A program made the position numbers and the translations under genes. A stretch of DNA of 44,889 bases, from positions 1 to 44,889 of the forward strand of contig JBBJOW010000027.1 in the NCBI GenBank assembly GCA_037724045.1. The letters run 5' to 3'. Each line of letters opens with the position of its first letter. Position 1 is the first letter of the stretch. The notes below the pieces were generated by a model, which was given only the letters and a program-made list of their open reading frames with translations, ran no database searches and had not been told where the DNA came from. This document shows, one piece after another, positions 1 through 7,819 of the stretch. This DNA comes from DATLGB01 sp037724045 (lineage in GTDB: Bacteria > Actinomycetota > Thermoleophilia > Solirubrobacterales > Solirubrobacteraceae).

Positions 1-359
1 AGTACATCCTCAAGGAGGGCAACCCGCACGTGCTGCTGTGCGAGCGCGGCATCCGCACCTTCGAGACCGCGTACCGCTTCACCCTCGACCTGACCGCGAT
101 CCCGGTGCTCAAGGAGCTCAGCCATCTTCCGGTGATCGTGGATCCGAGCCATGCCGCGGGGAGACGCGCTCTCGTGGAACCGCTCTCCCTCGCCGCTGCC
201 GCCGCCGGCGCCGACGGCATCATCGTCGAGGTGCACCCGAACCCGGCCGAGGCGGTCTGCGACGGCCCCCAGGCCATCGTCGGCGACGACTTCGCCGCCT
301 ACGCCCAGCGCGTCGAGCAGGCCGCCGCCGTCGCGGGCAAGGTGTTCTCGACGGTTTGA
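1..359 (+). CDS. aroF: 3-deoxy-7-phosphoheptulonate (DAHP) synthase, C-terminal part
   Basis: The gene runs in from the left edge; reading starts at base 3 and about 118 residues are visible before TGA at 357-359. The visible part contains VIVDPSHAAGRR, followed by a Leu/Ala-rich helix and GADGIIVEVHPNPAEA, which match the end of the type I DAHP synthase barrel (the AroF/AroG-like family of Gram-positive bacteria). The enzyme condenses phosphoenolpyruvate with erythrose 4-phosphate, the first step of the shikimate pathway. Its neighbours tyrA and aroA belong to the same pathway, which supports the call. The last bases overlap the probable TTG start of tyrA. Whether an N-terminal chorismate mutase or regulatory domain exists cannot be seen. 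Confidence 0.85.
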   Translation, partial: YILKEGNPHVLLCERGIRTFETAYRFTLDLTAIPVLKELSHLPVIVDPSHAAGRRALVEPLSLAAAAAGADGIIVEVHPNPAEAVCDGPQAIVGDDFAAYAQRVEQAAAVAGKVFSTV

Positions 360-1423
360 GGGTTGCGCTCGTCGGCGTCGGGCTGATCGGCGGGTCGATC
401 GGCCTGGCCGCGCGCGAGCGCGTGGGGGCGCACGTCACCGGCTTCGACCCTGCGACCGGGGTGCTGGAGGCGGCCCTCGCGCGCGGCGCGCTCGACGCCA
501 CCGCCGCCTCGCCCGCGGAAGCGGTGCGCGACGCCGAGGCGGTGTTCGTCGCGGCGCCGGTCGGCCGGCTCCCCGAGGCGGTCGCCGCTGCGGTCGAGGC
601 GGCCGGGCCGGCGGCCGTCCTCACCGACGTCGGCTCCACCAAGCGCGCGGTCACCGACGCCGTCGACGACCGGCGCTTCATCGGCGGCCATCCGCTCGCG
701 GGCGCCGAGACCGCGGGGGTCGAGCACGCGCGCGCCGACCTGTTCGCGGGCGCGGTCTGGTACCTCACGCCGACCGCGACCACGGAGGGGGTGCTCTACG
801 AGCGCCTGCACCGGCTGCTCGTCGACCTCGGCGCGCGGCCGCAGGCGGTCGACCCTGACACCCACGACGCCGTCATGGCCGCCGTCAGCCACCTTCCGCA
901 CGTGCTCGCGAACGTGCTCGTCGCCCAGGCCGCAAGGGCGCTGGACGCCGAGGGGGAGCGGCTGCCGGCCACCGGCCCGAGCTTCCGCGACGCGACCCGC
1001 GTCGCCGGCGCGCCGACGGCGATCTGGCGCGACATCTACCTCGCCAACGCCGACGCCCTCGGCCTGCTGCTCGACGACACCATCGAACGTCTTTCCCGGG
1101 TCCGGGCCGCCCTGGCCGCGCGCGACGCCGACGGCATCGCGGAGTGGAACGACCACGCCGGGGAGGAGCGCCGGCGCCTGCACGAGTCCCACCTGCAGGG
1201 CGCCGACGTCGTCCGCCTGCGCGTCGCGGTGCCCAACCGCCCAGGCGTCGTCGCCGACGTGGCGCTCGCGCTCGGCCGCGCCTCCGTCAACATCGTCGAC
1301 ATGGCGCTGCACCCGGCCGCAGACAACGCGTCGGGCGTCGTCGAGCTGTGGATCGCCGACGGCCAGGCAGCGAGTGCCCAGGCGCTGATCGAGGGGCTGC
1401 GGCTGCCGGTGGCCACGTCGTGA
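356..1423 (+). CDS. tyrA: Prephenate dehydrogenase with C-terminal ACT domain
   Basis: 355 residues. The N-terminal Rossmann fold opens with GVGLIGGSIGLA (residues 7-18), the NAD(P)-binding loop. GGHPLAGAE (110-118) and HLPHVLAN (179-186) are prephenate dehydrogenase signatures. An ACT domain occupies about residues 287-352, usually a site for amino-acid feedback, probably by tyrosine. It oxidatively decarboxylates prephenate to 4-hydroxyphenylpyruvate in tyrosine synthesis. I chose TTG at 356 because it overlaps the TGA of the DAHP synthase gene (TTTGA), there is no nearer ATG or GTG, and the product then begins directly with the first Rossmann strand (RVALVGVG). An AAGGTG lies upstream at a rather long spacing. 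A longer reading frame extends further upstream, but that part only shadows the DAHP synthase gene. The stop codon is the first codon of a junction cassette. Confidence 0.92.
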   Translation: MRVALVGVGLIGGSIGLAARERVGAHVTGFDPATGVLEAALARGALDATAASPAEAVRDAEAVFVAAPVGRLPEAVAAAVEAAGPAAVLTDVGSTKRAVTDAVDDRRFIGGHPLAGAETAGVEHARADLFAGAVWYLTPTATTEGVLYERLHRLLVDLGARPQAVDPDTHDAVMAAVSHLPHVLANVLVAQAARALDAEGERLPATGPSFRDATRVAGAPTAIWRDIYLANADALGLLLDDTIERLSRVRAALAARDADGIAEWNDHAGEERRRLHESHLQGADVVRLRVAVPNRPGVVADVALALGRASVNIVDMALHPAADNASGVVELWIADGQAASAQALIEGLRLPVATS

Positions 1424-1466
1424 TTACGAAGTATCAGGAAAGCACCCCGGCAGGGGTCGCACCGTG
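1421..1466 (+). promoter_or_regulatory. Stop-to-start junction cassette, copy A (tyrA|aroA)
   Basis: The stretch opens with the tyrA stop (TGA 1421-1423) and ends with the aroA start (GTG 1464-1466), 43 nt from stop T to start G. The first 16 bases, TGATTACGAAGTATCA, can fold as TGA-(T)-TAC / GAA loop / GTA-TCA. The second half can fold as ACCCC / GGCA loop / GGGGT. AGGGG ends 7 nt before GTG, so the descending strand of hairpin 2 is also the Shine-Dalgarno sequence. Four more copies lie at 5129, 21374, 23031 and 43641. Function is inferred: translational coupling, possibly conditional. Confidence 0.8.
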
Positions 1467-2786
1467 AAGCGCTTCTTCCGCCCTGCGCCCCGCCTGCGCG
1501 GCACCGTGGTCGCCCCGGCCGACAAGTCGCTGTCGCACCGTGCGGCGCTGCTGGGCGCGATGGCGTCCGAGCCCGTCGTGATCACCAACTTCCTGCGCGC
1601 GCAGGACACGCTGTCGACGCTGCGCGCGGTCCAGTCGCTCGGCGCGCTGGTGGAGGAGCGCGCGAATCCAACCTCGCTTCGCTCGGACCTGGTGCTGCGC
1701 GGGCCGGGCCTGCGCGGGGCGGAGATGCCCGGAGTCCCCATCGACGTGGGCAACGCCGGGACGCTGATGCGGCTCGTGGTCGGCTGGCTGGCGGGACAAC
1801 GCGGGGGCGGGACGTGGACGCTCGACGGCGACGACTCCATCCGGCGCCGGCCGATGGGCCGCGTCGCGGACCCGCTGCGCGCGATGGGCGCCGCGATCGA
1901 GACCGCGCCGGGTGGCCTTGCGCCGCTGCGCGTCGAGGGCAGCAACCTCCACGGCATCACCTACGAGATGCCGGTCGCCTCCGGCCAGGTCAAGTCCTGC
2001 CTGCTGATCGCGGGGGTCCTCGCCGACGGCCGGACAACCGTGATCGAGCCCGCGCCCAGCCGCGACCACACCGAGCGGCTGCTGGTTCGTGGTGGCGTGG
2101 ACGTCCGCCGCGAAGGGCTGGCGGTCAGCGTCGGCACCCTCGACGAGCTCGAGCTCGACCGCATCGACGTGCCCGGCGACCCGTCGTCGGCCGCCTTCCT
2201 CGCCGCCGCCGCGGTGCTGGTTCCGCGCTCGCGGATCGTCATCGAGGGCATGGGAACGAACTGGACGCGCGTCGGCTTCTTCCGCATCCTCGAGCGCATG
2301 GGCGGGATCGTGGTCGGGCCGCTGGAGGAACCGGGGACCCTGGCGGTCTCGGGCGAGGAGCCGGTCGCCGAGCTGGACGTCTCCCACGGCCCGCTCGTCG
2401 GCACGGTCGTCGAGCCCCACGAGGTGCCGTTGGCGATCGACGAGCTGCCGCTGGTCGCGCTGCTGGGCTGCTGGGCGGAGGGGGAGACGATCGTCCGCGG
2501 CGCCGACGAGCTGCGTCACAAGGAGTCCGACCGCATCGCCACCGTCGTCGACGGCCTGCGGGGACTGGGCGCCGACATCGAGGCGACGGCGGACGGCTTC
2601 GCGGTCCGGGGGACCGGCGGGCTCGAGGGCGGGACGCTCGCCGCTCACGGCGACCACCGGCTGGCCATGCTCGGCGCCGTCGCCGGGCTCGCGTCGCGCA
2701 ACGGCGTCGAAGTGGACGGGATGGAGGCGGCCGCGGTCTCCTATCCCGGCTTCATCGCCGACCTGGCGTCGCTCACCGACGCCTGA
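1464..2786 (+). CDS. aroA: 3-phosphoshikimate 1-carboxyvinyltransferase (EPSP synthase)
   Basis: 440 residues, the usual family length. Visible signatures are KSLSHR (21-26, phosphate binding), VGNAGTLMRL near residue 95, DDSIRRRPM near 125, and the conserved late segment DELPLVALL...ADELRHKESDRI. It transfers the enolpyruvyl group of PEP to shikimate 3-phosphate in the cytoplasm, the sixth shikimate step. The start is GTG at 1464, with AGGGG 7 nt upstream inside the junction cassette. Residues 67-75 (NPTSLRSD) are encoded by a short stretch resembling one at 9152. It probably shares a transcript with the DAHP synthase gene and tyrA. Confidence 0.96.
   Translation: MKRFFRPAPRLRGTVVAPADKSLSHRAALLGAMASEPVVITNFLRAQDTLSTLRAVQSLGALVEERANPTSLRSDLVLRGPGLRGAEMPGVPIDVGNAGTLMRLVVGWLAGQRGGGTWTLDGDDSIRRRPMGRVADPLRAMGAAIETAPGGLAPLRVEGSNLHGITYEMPVASGQVKSCLLIAGVLADGRTTVIEPAPSRDHTERLLVRGGVDVRREGLAVSVGTLDELELDRIDVPGDPSSAAFLAAAAVLVPRSRIVIEGMGTNWTRVGFFRILERMGGIVVGPLEEPGTLAVSGEEPVAELDVSHGPLVGTVVEPHEVPLAIDELPLVALLGCWAEGETIVRGADELRHKESDRIATVVDGLRGLGADIEATADGFAVRGTGGLEGGTLAAHGDHRLAMLGAVAGLASRNGVEVDGMEAAAVSYPGFIADLASLTDA
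1669..1687. repeat. Short repeat-like stretch inside aroA
   Basis: CAACCTCGCTTCGCTCGGA lies inside the aroA reading frame, in a surface-loop position between VEER and LVLRGPGLRG. A nearly identical stretch (two extra G's replacing one T) lies at 9152-9171 in the noncoding gap before the DNA methyltransferase gene. CTCGCTTCGCTCGG is also imperfectly self-complementary. Two occurrences are weak support, and chance similarity in GC-rich DNA is possible. Confidence 0.3.
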
Positions 2787-2793
2787 CGCATAC

Positions 2794-2815
2794 GGAACCG
2801 CAAGTTTCCGGTTCC
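2794..2815 (+). terminator. Possible weak hairpin terminator after aroA
   Basis: GGAACCG (2794-2800) pairs with CGGTTCC (2809-2815) around an 8-nt loop, 8 bases after the aroA stop. Only a short T-poor tail (TCTAC) follows, so it is not a textbook intrinsic terminator. It lies immediately before the proposed -10 box of the next gene. Confidence 0.35.
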
Positions 2816-2817
2816 TC

Positions 2818-2823
2818 TACGTT
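2818..2823 (+). promoter_or_regulatory. Candidate -10 box of the LVIVD protein gene
   Basis: TACGTT fits TANNNT and ends 9 nt before the ATG at 2833, leaving almost no 5' leader. No convincing -35 box was found. Confidence 0.4.
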
Positions 2824-2832
2824 GTCGGCCAT

Positions 2833-4530
2833 ATGACCCGCGTCCTTGGTGTCCTCTGCCTGTTGTCCGTGGCGTTCGTCGCTCCCGCCCAGGCGGTCGA
2901 GACAGAGGGGATTGGGGAGAACATCACCCACCTCAAGAACCTCGCGTATCCCGAGCTGCACGCCCCGAACCAGACCAACGCGGGTACCGACCTCGAGTTC
3001 GCGACGATCACCGTCACCGGGCCGGGCGCCACCACCGTCGCGCCAGCTCCCGCGCCGATCGCGACCGCCACTCCGACCGAGCCGGGCGCGCCGGCGACGC
3101 CCGCCCCGGGCGCGGGTGGGCCGACCGGATCAGCGTCGCCCGGGGCCAAACCGGCTCCGGTCTTCCGCAAGCCGCGCGCGTGCCGGAAGCTGCGCTCCGC
3201 CAGCCGTGGTTCCAAGCGCCGCGCCGTCCTGCGCAAGCGCTGCAAGGCCGCAAAGCGCCGCCAGGACGCCCGCCCGCGGGTCGCCGGCATCCAGCGCACC
3301 TTCTCCTTCGCGGGCGCCTACGGCGACGGCCTGCAGGTCATCGACGTCACCGACCCGGCCAACGCCAGGATCGTCGCGACCTGGGATTGCGGGATCTCCC
3401 AGGGCGACGTTCAGCTCTTCCGCCGCGACGATCTCGGGGGCCGCCGCTTCGTCACTTTCACGGCCGACAACGGGAAACGAAACCTGCACGAGGACTCGGC
3501 GTGCGTGACGGACCTGCGCGCTAAGGGCTTCGAGATCGACCCGGCCCAGGGCGGCACCTTCATCGCCGAGATCACCGATCCCTACAACCCGACCGCAGTC
3601 TCCTTCGTCGGTTACCGGCAGGGCTCGCACAACATGACGGTCCACCCGTCCGGCAGGTACCTCTACAACTCCAACTCGGACCTGATCACCTCGGTCCTGC
3701 CCGCGATCGAGATCACCGACATCACCGACGTCACGGCGCCCAAGTCCGCCGGCGAATTCGACCTGCTGACGCTCCCGGGCATTGGCACGGAGTCCCACGA
3801 CATCACCTTCTCGCCTGACGGGACGCGCGCCGCGGTGGCGGCGCTCTCGCACGGCGAGGTGCTCGACACCACCGACCCGACCGCGCCGACGCGGGTGAGC
3901 ACGATCGTCGATCCCACGCTCAACGTGTGGCATCAGATGGAGAGCGTGACGATCAAGGACCCGATCCTGGGCAAGCGCAACTTCATCCTCGCCGAGGACG
4001 AGGTGGCCGGCGCCCTGGGTACCGGCCAGTGCCCCAACGGCGGCCTCCACGTCTACGACGCGACGGGCGACCTCGAGACCGCGCCGGTGCTCGTCGGCTA
4101 CTGGAACATCTCCGACGTCGGCCTGACGGACACGACACTGGGGACTTGCACCGCTCACGTGTTTCAGATCGACCACGAGCAGCAGCTGATGACGATCGCC
4201 TTCTACAACGGCGGTGTCCGCGTGGTCGACCTCTCGGGTCTCGTCGGAGTCGCCCTCGGCGAGAACGGCTACGGGATGAGGGAGCTCGGATCCTTCCGCT
4301 TCCCGGATTCCGACACCTGGGCGGTCAAGGCGCCGAAGATGTCGCGTGACGGCTTCTTCCTCTATGGCAACGACCACGCGCGCGGCTTCGACGTGTACGA
4401 GTACAAGCCGGGCGAGGCGCCGGCACGCGCCGGACGCTGGATGTCGGCCGCGCAGATGAACAAGGCGGTCGTGAACTTCACCGGTGTGACGTCCGGCGTG
4501 CTCGCGCTCTGCCTGCGCGAACTGCAGTAG
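2833..4530 (+). CDS. Exported LVIVD-repeat beta-propeller protein
   Basis: 565 residues. A Sec signal peptide is clear: MTR, a hydrophobic stretch, then VAPAQA before VETEG (cleavage near residue 22). Residues about 55-100 are a Pro/Thr/Ala-rich linker, followed by a strongly basic Arg/Lys segment with three Cys (about 103-145). The rest carries repeated blades of the type GLQVIDVTDPANARIV, FIAEITDPYNPTAVSFVG and GVRVVDLSG, the LVIVD pattern of a beta-propeller. The protein is presumably secreted or wall-attached through the basic linker. No catalytic residues are recognised and the ligand is unknown. It is not functionally linked to the aro or cmk genes that flank it. The start is ATG 2833, the only one that places the signal peptide at the N-terminus. 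Confidence 0.8.
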   Translation: MTRVLGVLCLLSVAFVAPAQAVETEGIGENITHLKNLAYPELHAPNQTNAGTDLEFATITVTGPGATTVAPAPAPIATATPTEPGAPATPAPGAGGPTGSASPGAKPAPVFRKPRACRKLRSASRGSKRRAVLRKRCKAAKRRQDARPRVAGIQRTFSFAGAYGDGLQVIDVTDPANARIVATWDCGISQGDVQLFRRDDLGGRRFVTFTADNGKRNLHEDSACVTDLRAKGFEIDPAQGGTFIAEITDPYNPTAVSFVGYRQGSHNMTVHPSGRYLYNSNSDLITSVLPAIEITDITDVTAPKSAGEFDLLTLPGIGTESHDITFSPDGTRAAVAALSHGEVLDTTDPTAPTRVSTIVDPTLNVWHQMESVTIKDPILGKRNFILAEDEVAGALGTGQCPNGGLHVYDATGDLETAPVLVGYWNISDVGLTDTTLGTCTAHVFQIDHEQQLMTIAFYNGGVRVVDLSGLVGVALGENGYGMRELGSFRFPDSDTWAVKAPKMSRDGFFLYGNDHARGFDVYEYKPGEAPARAGRWMSAAQMNKAVVNFTGVTSGVLALCLRELQ

Positions 4531-4533
4531 CCA

Positions 4534-4539
4534 TAGCCT
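4534..4539 (+). promoter_or_regulatory. -10 box for a leaderless cmk transcript
   Basis: TAGCCT ends exactly 7 nt before GTG 4547. The same box and spacing precede fakA (38914). Transcription would start at or beside the start codon. It begins just after the stop of the previous gene, so cmk-der probably forms its own transcription unit. Confidence 0.6.
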
Positions 4540-4546
4540 CAGCGGT

Positions 4547-5131
4547 GTGGTGATCGCGATCGACGGTCCGGCGGGAGCCGGCAAGTCCACCGTTGCCCGC
4601 GCGGTCGCCGCGCGGCTGGGCTTCACGTACCTCGACACGGGCGCGATGTACCGGGCCGTCGGGCTGGCGGGAACGCCGGAGTGCGACATCGCCTTCGACG
4701 CCGAGGGCCGCGTGCTGCTCGACGGGCGCGACGTCTCCGCGGAGATCCGGAGCGCGGAGGCGAGCGAGGCGGCCTCGCGCGTCGCTGCCGACCCCGCCGT
4801 GCGCGCGGTGCTGGTCGCCAAGCAGCGGGCCCTGCTCGCTCAAGGCGACTGGGTCGCCGAGGGGCGCGACATCGCCCTCGTGGTCGCGCCGGACGCCGAG
4901 GTCAAGGTCTTCCTCACCGCCGACCCGGTGGAGCGCGCGCGCCGGCGCGCCGCCGACCTCGGAGCCGATCCGGACGTGGTGCTGCAGGAGCAGACGCTGC
5001 GCGACGAGCGCGACCAGGCGTCGGGCGACCGCACGGTGGCGTCGCCCGCCCCCGGAGCGACGGGGCTTGACACCACAGGCCTGGACTTCGACGCGGTCGT
5101 GGACCGGATCGCGGAGCTGGCCGCCCGATGA
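4547..5131 (+). CDS. cmk: Cytidylate kinase
   Basis: 194 residues. The N-terminal P-loop GPAGAGKST (residues 7-15) follows IAID, and DTGAMYRAVGLA matches the CMP-binding start of the family. WVAEGRDIALVVAPDAEVKVFLTAD is the conserved second half, and RRRAADLGAD forms the lid region. It phosphorylates CMP and dCMP with ATP. The protein is shorter than the usual 220-230 residues. The loss lies between the YRAVGLA helix and LDGRDVS, where E. coli Cmk has roughly 25-30 more residues. GTG 4547 fits the leaderless promoter; GTG 4550 is the alternative. The TGA stop opens junction cassette B. Confidence 0.93.
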   Translation: MVIAIDGPAGAGKSTVARAVAARLGFTYLDTGAMYRAVGLAGTPECDIAFDAEGRVLLDGRDVSAEIRSAEASEAASRVAADPAVRAVLVAKQRALLAQGDWVAEGRDIALVVAPDAEVKVFLTADPVERARRRAADLGADPDVVLQEQTLRDERDQASGDRTVASPAPGATGLDTTGLDFDAVVDRIAELAAR

Positions 5132-5174
5132 TTGCGAAGCATCAGGTTCGCACCCCTGAGGGGGTCGCAACGTG
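5129..5174 (+). promoter_or_regulatory. Stop-to-start junction cassette, copy B (cmk|der)
   Basis: It spans from the cmk stop (TGA 5129) to the der start (GTG 5172), again 43 nt. Hairpin 1 is TGATTGCGAAGCATCA. Compared with copy A, both the A of TAC and the T of GTA have changed (TGC/GCA), so the pair is kept as G-C. Hairpin 2 is ACCCC / TGAG / GGGGT, with the G-run serving as Shine-Dalgarno 7 nt before GTG. Confidence 0.78.
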
Positions 5175-6491
5175 AAGGTCGCCATCGTCGGCTATCCGAA
5201 CGTCGGCAAGTCGACGCTCGTCAACCGGCTCACCCAGACCCGCGACGCGGTGACGCACGAGACGGCGGGCGTGACCCGCGACCGCCGGGAGATCGAGACC
5301 GACTGGAACGGCCGGCGGCTGACCCTGATCGACACGGGTGGCATCGACGCGTCCGACGAGGACCCGCTTGCGATCTCGATCGCCGACCAGTCGCGCTCGG
5401 CACTGCTGGACGCGCAGGTCGCCGTGCTCGTGGTCGACGCCCGCGCCGGGCAGCGGCCGGGCGACGCCGAGATCGCCGACATCCTGCGCCGCTGGGACAA
5501 GCCCGTGATCGTCGCGGCCAACAAGGTGGACTCGCCGCGCGACGTCCCGCTGGCCTCGGACTTCTACGCGCTCGGGCTCGGCGAGCCCGTGCCGGTCTCC
5601 GCCGCCCAGGGCCTGGGCACCGGTGACCTGCTCGACCTGATCATCGAGCGCGGGCCCGCCGAGGACGAGCCCGAAGGCGAGGAGGCCGCCTTCCGCCTGG
5701 CCATCATCGGCCGCCCGAACGTGGGCAAGTCCTCGCTGCTCAATACGTTCCTCGGCGAGGAGCGGGTGATCGTGTCCGACATCGCGGGCACCACGCGCGA
5801 CCCGATCGACATCGAGCTCGAGATCGACGATCGCCGCATCCGCCTGGTGGACACCGCCGGCATCCGCCGCGCCGCCAAGGTCAAGGAGTCGGTCGAGTAC
5901 TACACGTCGCTGCGCAGCCAGCGCGCCGCCGAGCGCGCCGACGTCGCGCTCGTGGTCTGCGACGCGACGGACGGGGTGACCACGCAGGACCTGCGCATCG
6001 CCGACCTGGCCATGAAGTCGGGTTGCGCAACCGCGCTGGTCCTCAACAAATGGGACCTGACCTCCGGCGACGACTTCGACCTCGATCACGAGCGCCAGGT
6101 CGTGCTGCGCAAGCTGCGGCTGCGACCGAAGCTGCTGACCGCGTCCGCGATGACCGGCCGCCACGTGGCGCGGCTGCTCGTGGAGGCCGTCTCGCTCGCC
6201 GAGCGCCGCCGCAACCGCATCCCCACGCCCGAGGTCAACAAGTTCCTCGCCGACGTGGTGCAGATCCGGCAGCCGCCGGCCAAGCAGGGGCACCGCCTGA
6301 AGCTGATCTACGGCAACCAGATCGGGGTGGACCCGCCCCGCATCTCGATCCAGGTCAACTCGCGCAACCGGGTGACCCGCGACTACGCGTACTTCGTCGA
6401 GAACCGGATCCGCGAGCGCTACGGGCTCGACGGGATCCCGGTCATCATCGACTTCGTCGAGCGCAAGCAACGCCGCCGCGCGGACGCGTGA
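5172..6491 (+). CDS. der: Ribosome-assembly GTPase Der (EngA)
   Basis: 439 residues with the diagnostic pair of tandem G domains. The first P-loop is GYPNVGKST (residues 7-15) with DTGG and NKVD; the second is GRPNVGKSS (about residue 179) with DTAG and NKWD. The C-terminal KH-like domain ends with YGLDGIPVIIDFVERKQRRR. Der acts in maturation of the 50S subunit. The start is GTG 5172, supplied with a Shine-Dalgarno by junction cassette B. The stop overlaps the GTG of the next gene (GTGA), suggesting coupled translation. The pairing with cmk is common in Gram-positive genomes. Confidence 0.97.
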   Translation: MKVAIVGYPNVGKSTLVNRLTQTRDAVTHETAGVTRDRREIETDWNGRRLTLIDTGGIDASDEDPLAISIADQSRSALLDAQVAVLVVDARAGQRPGDAEIADILRRWDKPVIVAANKVDSPRDVPLASDFYALGLGEPVPVSAAQGLGTGDLLDLIIERGPAEDEPEGEEAAFRLAIIGRPNVGKSSLLNTFLGEERVIVSDIAGTTRDPIDIELEIDDRRIRLVDTAGIRRAAKVKESVEYYTSLRSQRAAERADVALVVCDATDGVTTQDLRIADLAMKSGCATALVLNKWDLTSGDDFDLDHERQVVLRKLRLRPKLLTASAMTGRHVARLLVEAVSLAERRRNRIPTPEVNKFLADVVQIRQPPAKQGHRLKLIYGNQIGVDPPRISIQVNSRNRVTRDYAYFVENRIRERYGLDGIPVIIDFVERKQRRRADA

Positions 6492-7819
6492 GCGGGCAGC
6501 GGGCAGCGCTGCTGGCGGTCGCGGTCGTCTGGCTGTTCATCGCGCTGCGCACCGGCAATGAAGGCCGCCCGGAGGTCCGCGCCGCCGCGCTGGTCCCCGC
6601 CGAAGCGCTCGTCTACGTCCATCTCTCGACTGACTCCGACCGCGAGCAGGACCGCCGCGCGCTCGATCTCCTGGGACGCTTCGACGCTTTCGCCGCCGTC
6701 CGCGAGCAGCTCGAGGAGGCCCGGCCATGGCTCGGGGAAGAGGCGGCGGTCGCGGTGCTGGCGAAAGGCAAGACGCTCGTGCTGCTCGCCGCCGACGACG
6801 ACGAGAAGGCGCGCGCGTACGCGGAGCGCTCCGGCGGCGTCCTGGTCGACGGCTTCGTGGCGCTCGGCGCCGAGCCGGTCGACGACGGCGAGCGGTCACT
6901 GGCGGACCTCGATCTTTACGTCGACGCCACCGAAGTCCGGTCGCCGGAGCGCGCGCTGGACGTGTGGGTGGGCGAGCGTGGCGCCGGCCGGATGCTCTCT
7001 CCAGGGCTCGCGGCGCTGGTCGGTCCGGAGCCGGTCGTGGCCGACGTCACCGCGACCGATGGCGGGGTGCGGGTCAACGCCCGGCAACTCGGCGGAGCAT
7101 CGGAGTCCGCCGACTTCGCGCCGGAGTTGCTCGACGGCCCGCCCCGGAACGCCTTCGCCTACCTCGGCTTCCGGGGGCTTGCGTCGCTTGCCCCGCTGCT
7201 GCCGGAAGCCACGGGCGCCGCGGCGCCCGAGGTGACCTCCGCGCTCGGCCCGCTGCTGGACGCACTGGACGGGGAGATCGCGCTGACCGTCGCCCCGACG
7301 GAAGGCGACGCGGCGGTGACCCTGCTCGCGCGTCCGGACGACCCGGCGGCGGCCCGTACCGCCCTCGCCGGCCTGCAGGGGGTGATCGCGACGGCGCTCA
7401 CGGGTTCAGACGCTGCCACCGGCCAGCTGCCTGCGTTCGTCGAGCGCGATCTCGGCGACGGGCTGTCGGGCTTCGCCCTCACGCTGGCCGGGGGTGGCGA
7501 GCTCGTCTACGCCGTCGACGGCGAGCGCGTCGCGGTCTCAAACGGCGAGGACGGGGTGCGTCGCGGCCTGCGTGGCGAGGACTCGATCCGCGACGCCGAA
7601 GGGTTCGCCGAGGCCGTCACCGGGGTCCCCGATACGGCCCAGGCGCTAGCCTTCGTCGCCGCAAACCAGCTCCTGGAGCTCGCCGACACGGTGGGTCTGG
7701 GCGCCAGTGCCGCCTACCGGGCGGCGCGGCCCGACCTGTCCGAGATCGGTGCGCTCGGCGCCGTCGTGCGCCGCCAGGGGGACGACACGACCGTGGAGCT
7801 GAACCTCCTTATCCCATGA
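6488..7819 (+). CDS. DUF3352-type membrane-anchored protein
   Basis: 443 residues. The N-terminus (residues 4-19) is a single hydrophobic segment, probably an uncleaved anchor, after which the chain should face outward. The pattern VPAEALVYVHLSTDSD followed by alternating segments about score-like helices and strands (GLASLAPLLP..., GEIALTVAPTEGDAAVTLLAR, and a final VVRRQGDDTTVELNLLIP) matches DUF3352 proteins of high-GC Gram-positives. Function is unknown; no catalytic motif is visible. It overlaps der by 4 bases (GTGA) and metK by 4 bases (ATGA), so it sits firmly in this operon. Confidence 0.72.
   Translation: MSGQRAALLAVAVVWLFIALRTGNEGRPEVRAAALVPAEALVYVHLSTDSDREQDRRALDLLGRFDAFAAVREQLEEARPWLGEEAAVAVLAKGKTLVLLAADDDEKARAYAERSGGVLVDGFVALGAEPVDDGERSLADLDLYVDATEVRSPERALDVWVGERGAGRMLSPGLAALVGPEPVVADVTATDGGVRVNARQLGGASESADFAPELLDGPPRNAFAYLGFRGLASLAPLLPEATGAAAPEVTSALGPLLDALDGEIALTVAPTEGDAAVTLLARPDDPAAARTALAGLQGVIATALTGSDAATGQLPAFVERDLGDGLSGFALTLAGGGELVYAVDGERVAVSNGEDGVRRGLRGEDSIRDAEGFAEAVTGVPDTAQALAFVAANQLLELADTVGLGASAAYRAARPDLSEIGALGAVVRRQGDDTTVELNLLIP

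Noticed and set aside
38..1423. Open frame of 461 codons covering tyrA and running upstream
   Set aside because: The upstream ~106 codons are Arg/Pro-rich shadow of the DAHP synthase gene; real TyrA similarity starts at the Rossmann strand after the overlap at 356.
1421..1466. Junction cassette as CRISPR repeat, REP or tRNA fragment
   Set aside because: Copies are single, directionally placed at gene junctions, lack spacer arrays, and do not fold like a tRNA.
3130..4821. Long minus-strand open frame opposite the LVIVD gene
   Set aside because: Low-complexity composition typical of antisense frames in GC-rich DNA; the plus strand has a signal peptide, repeats and family motifs.
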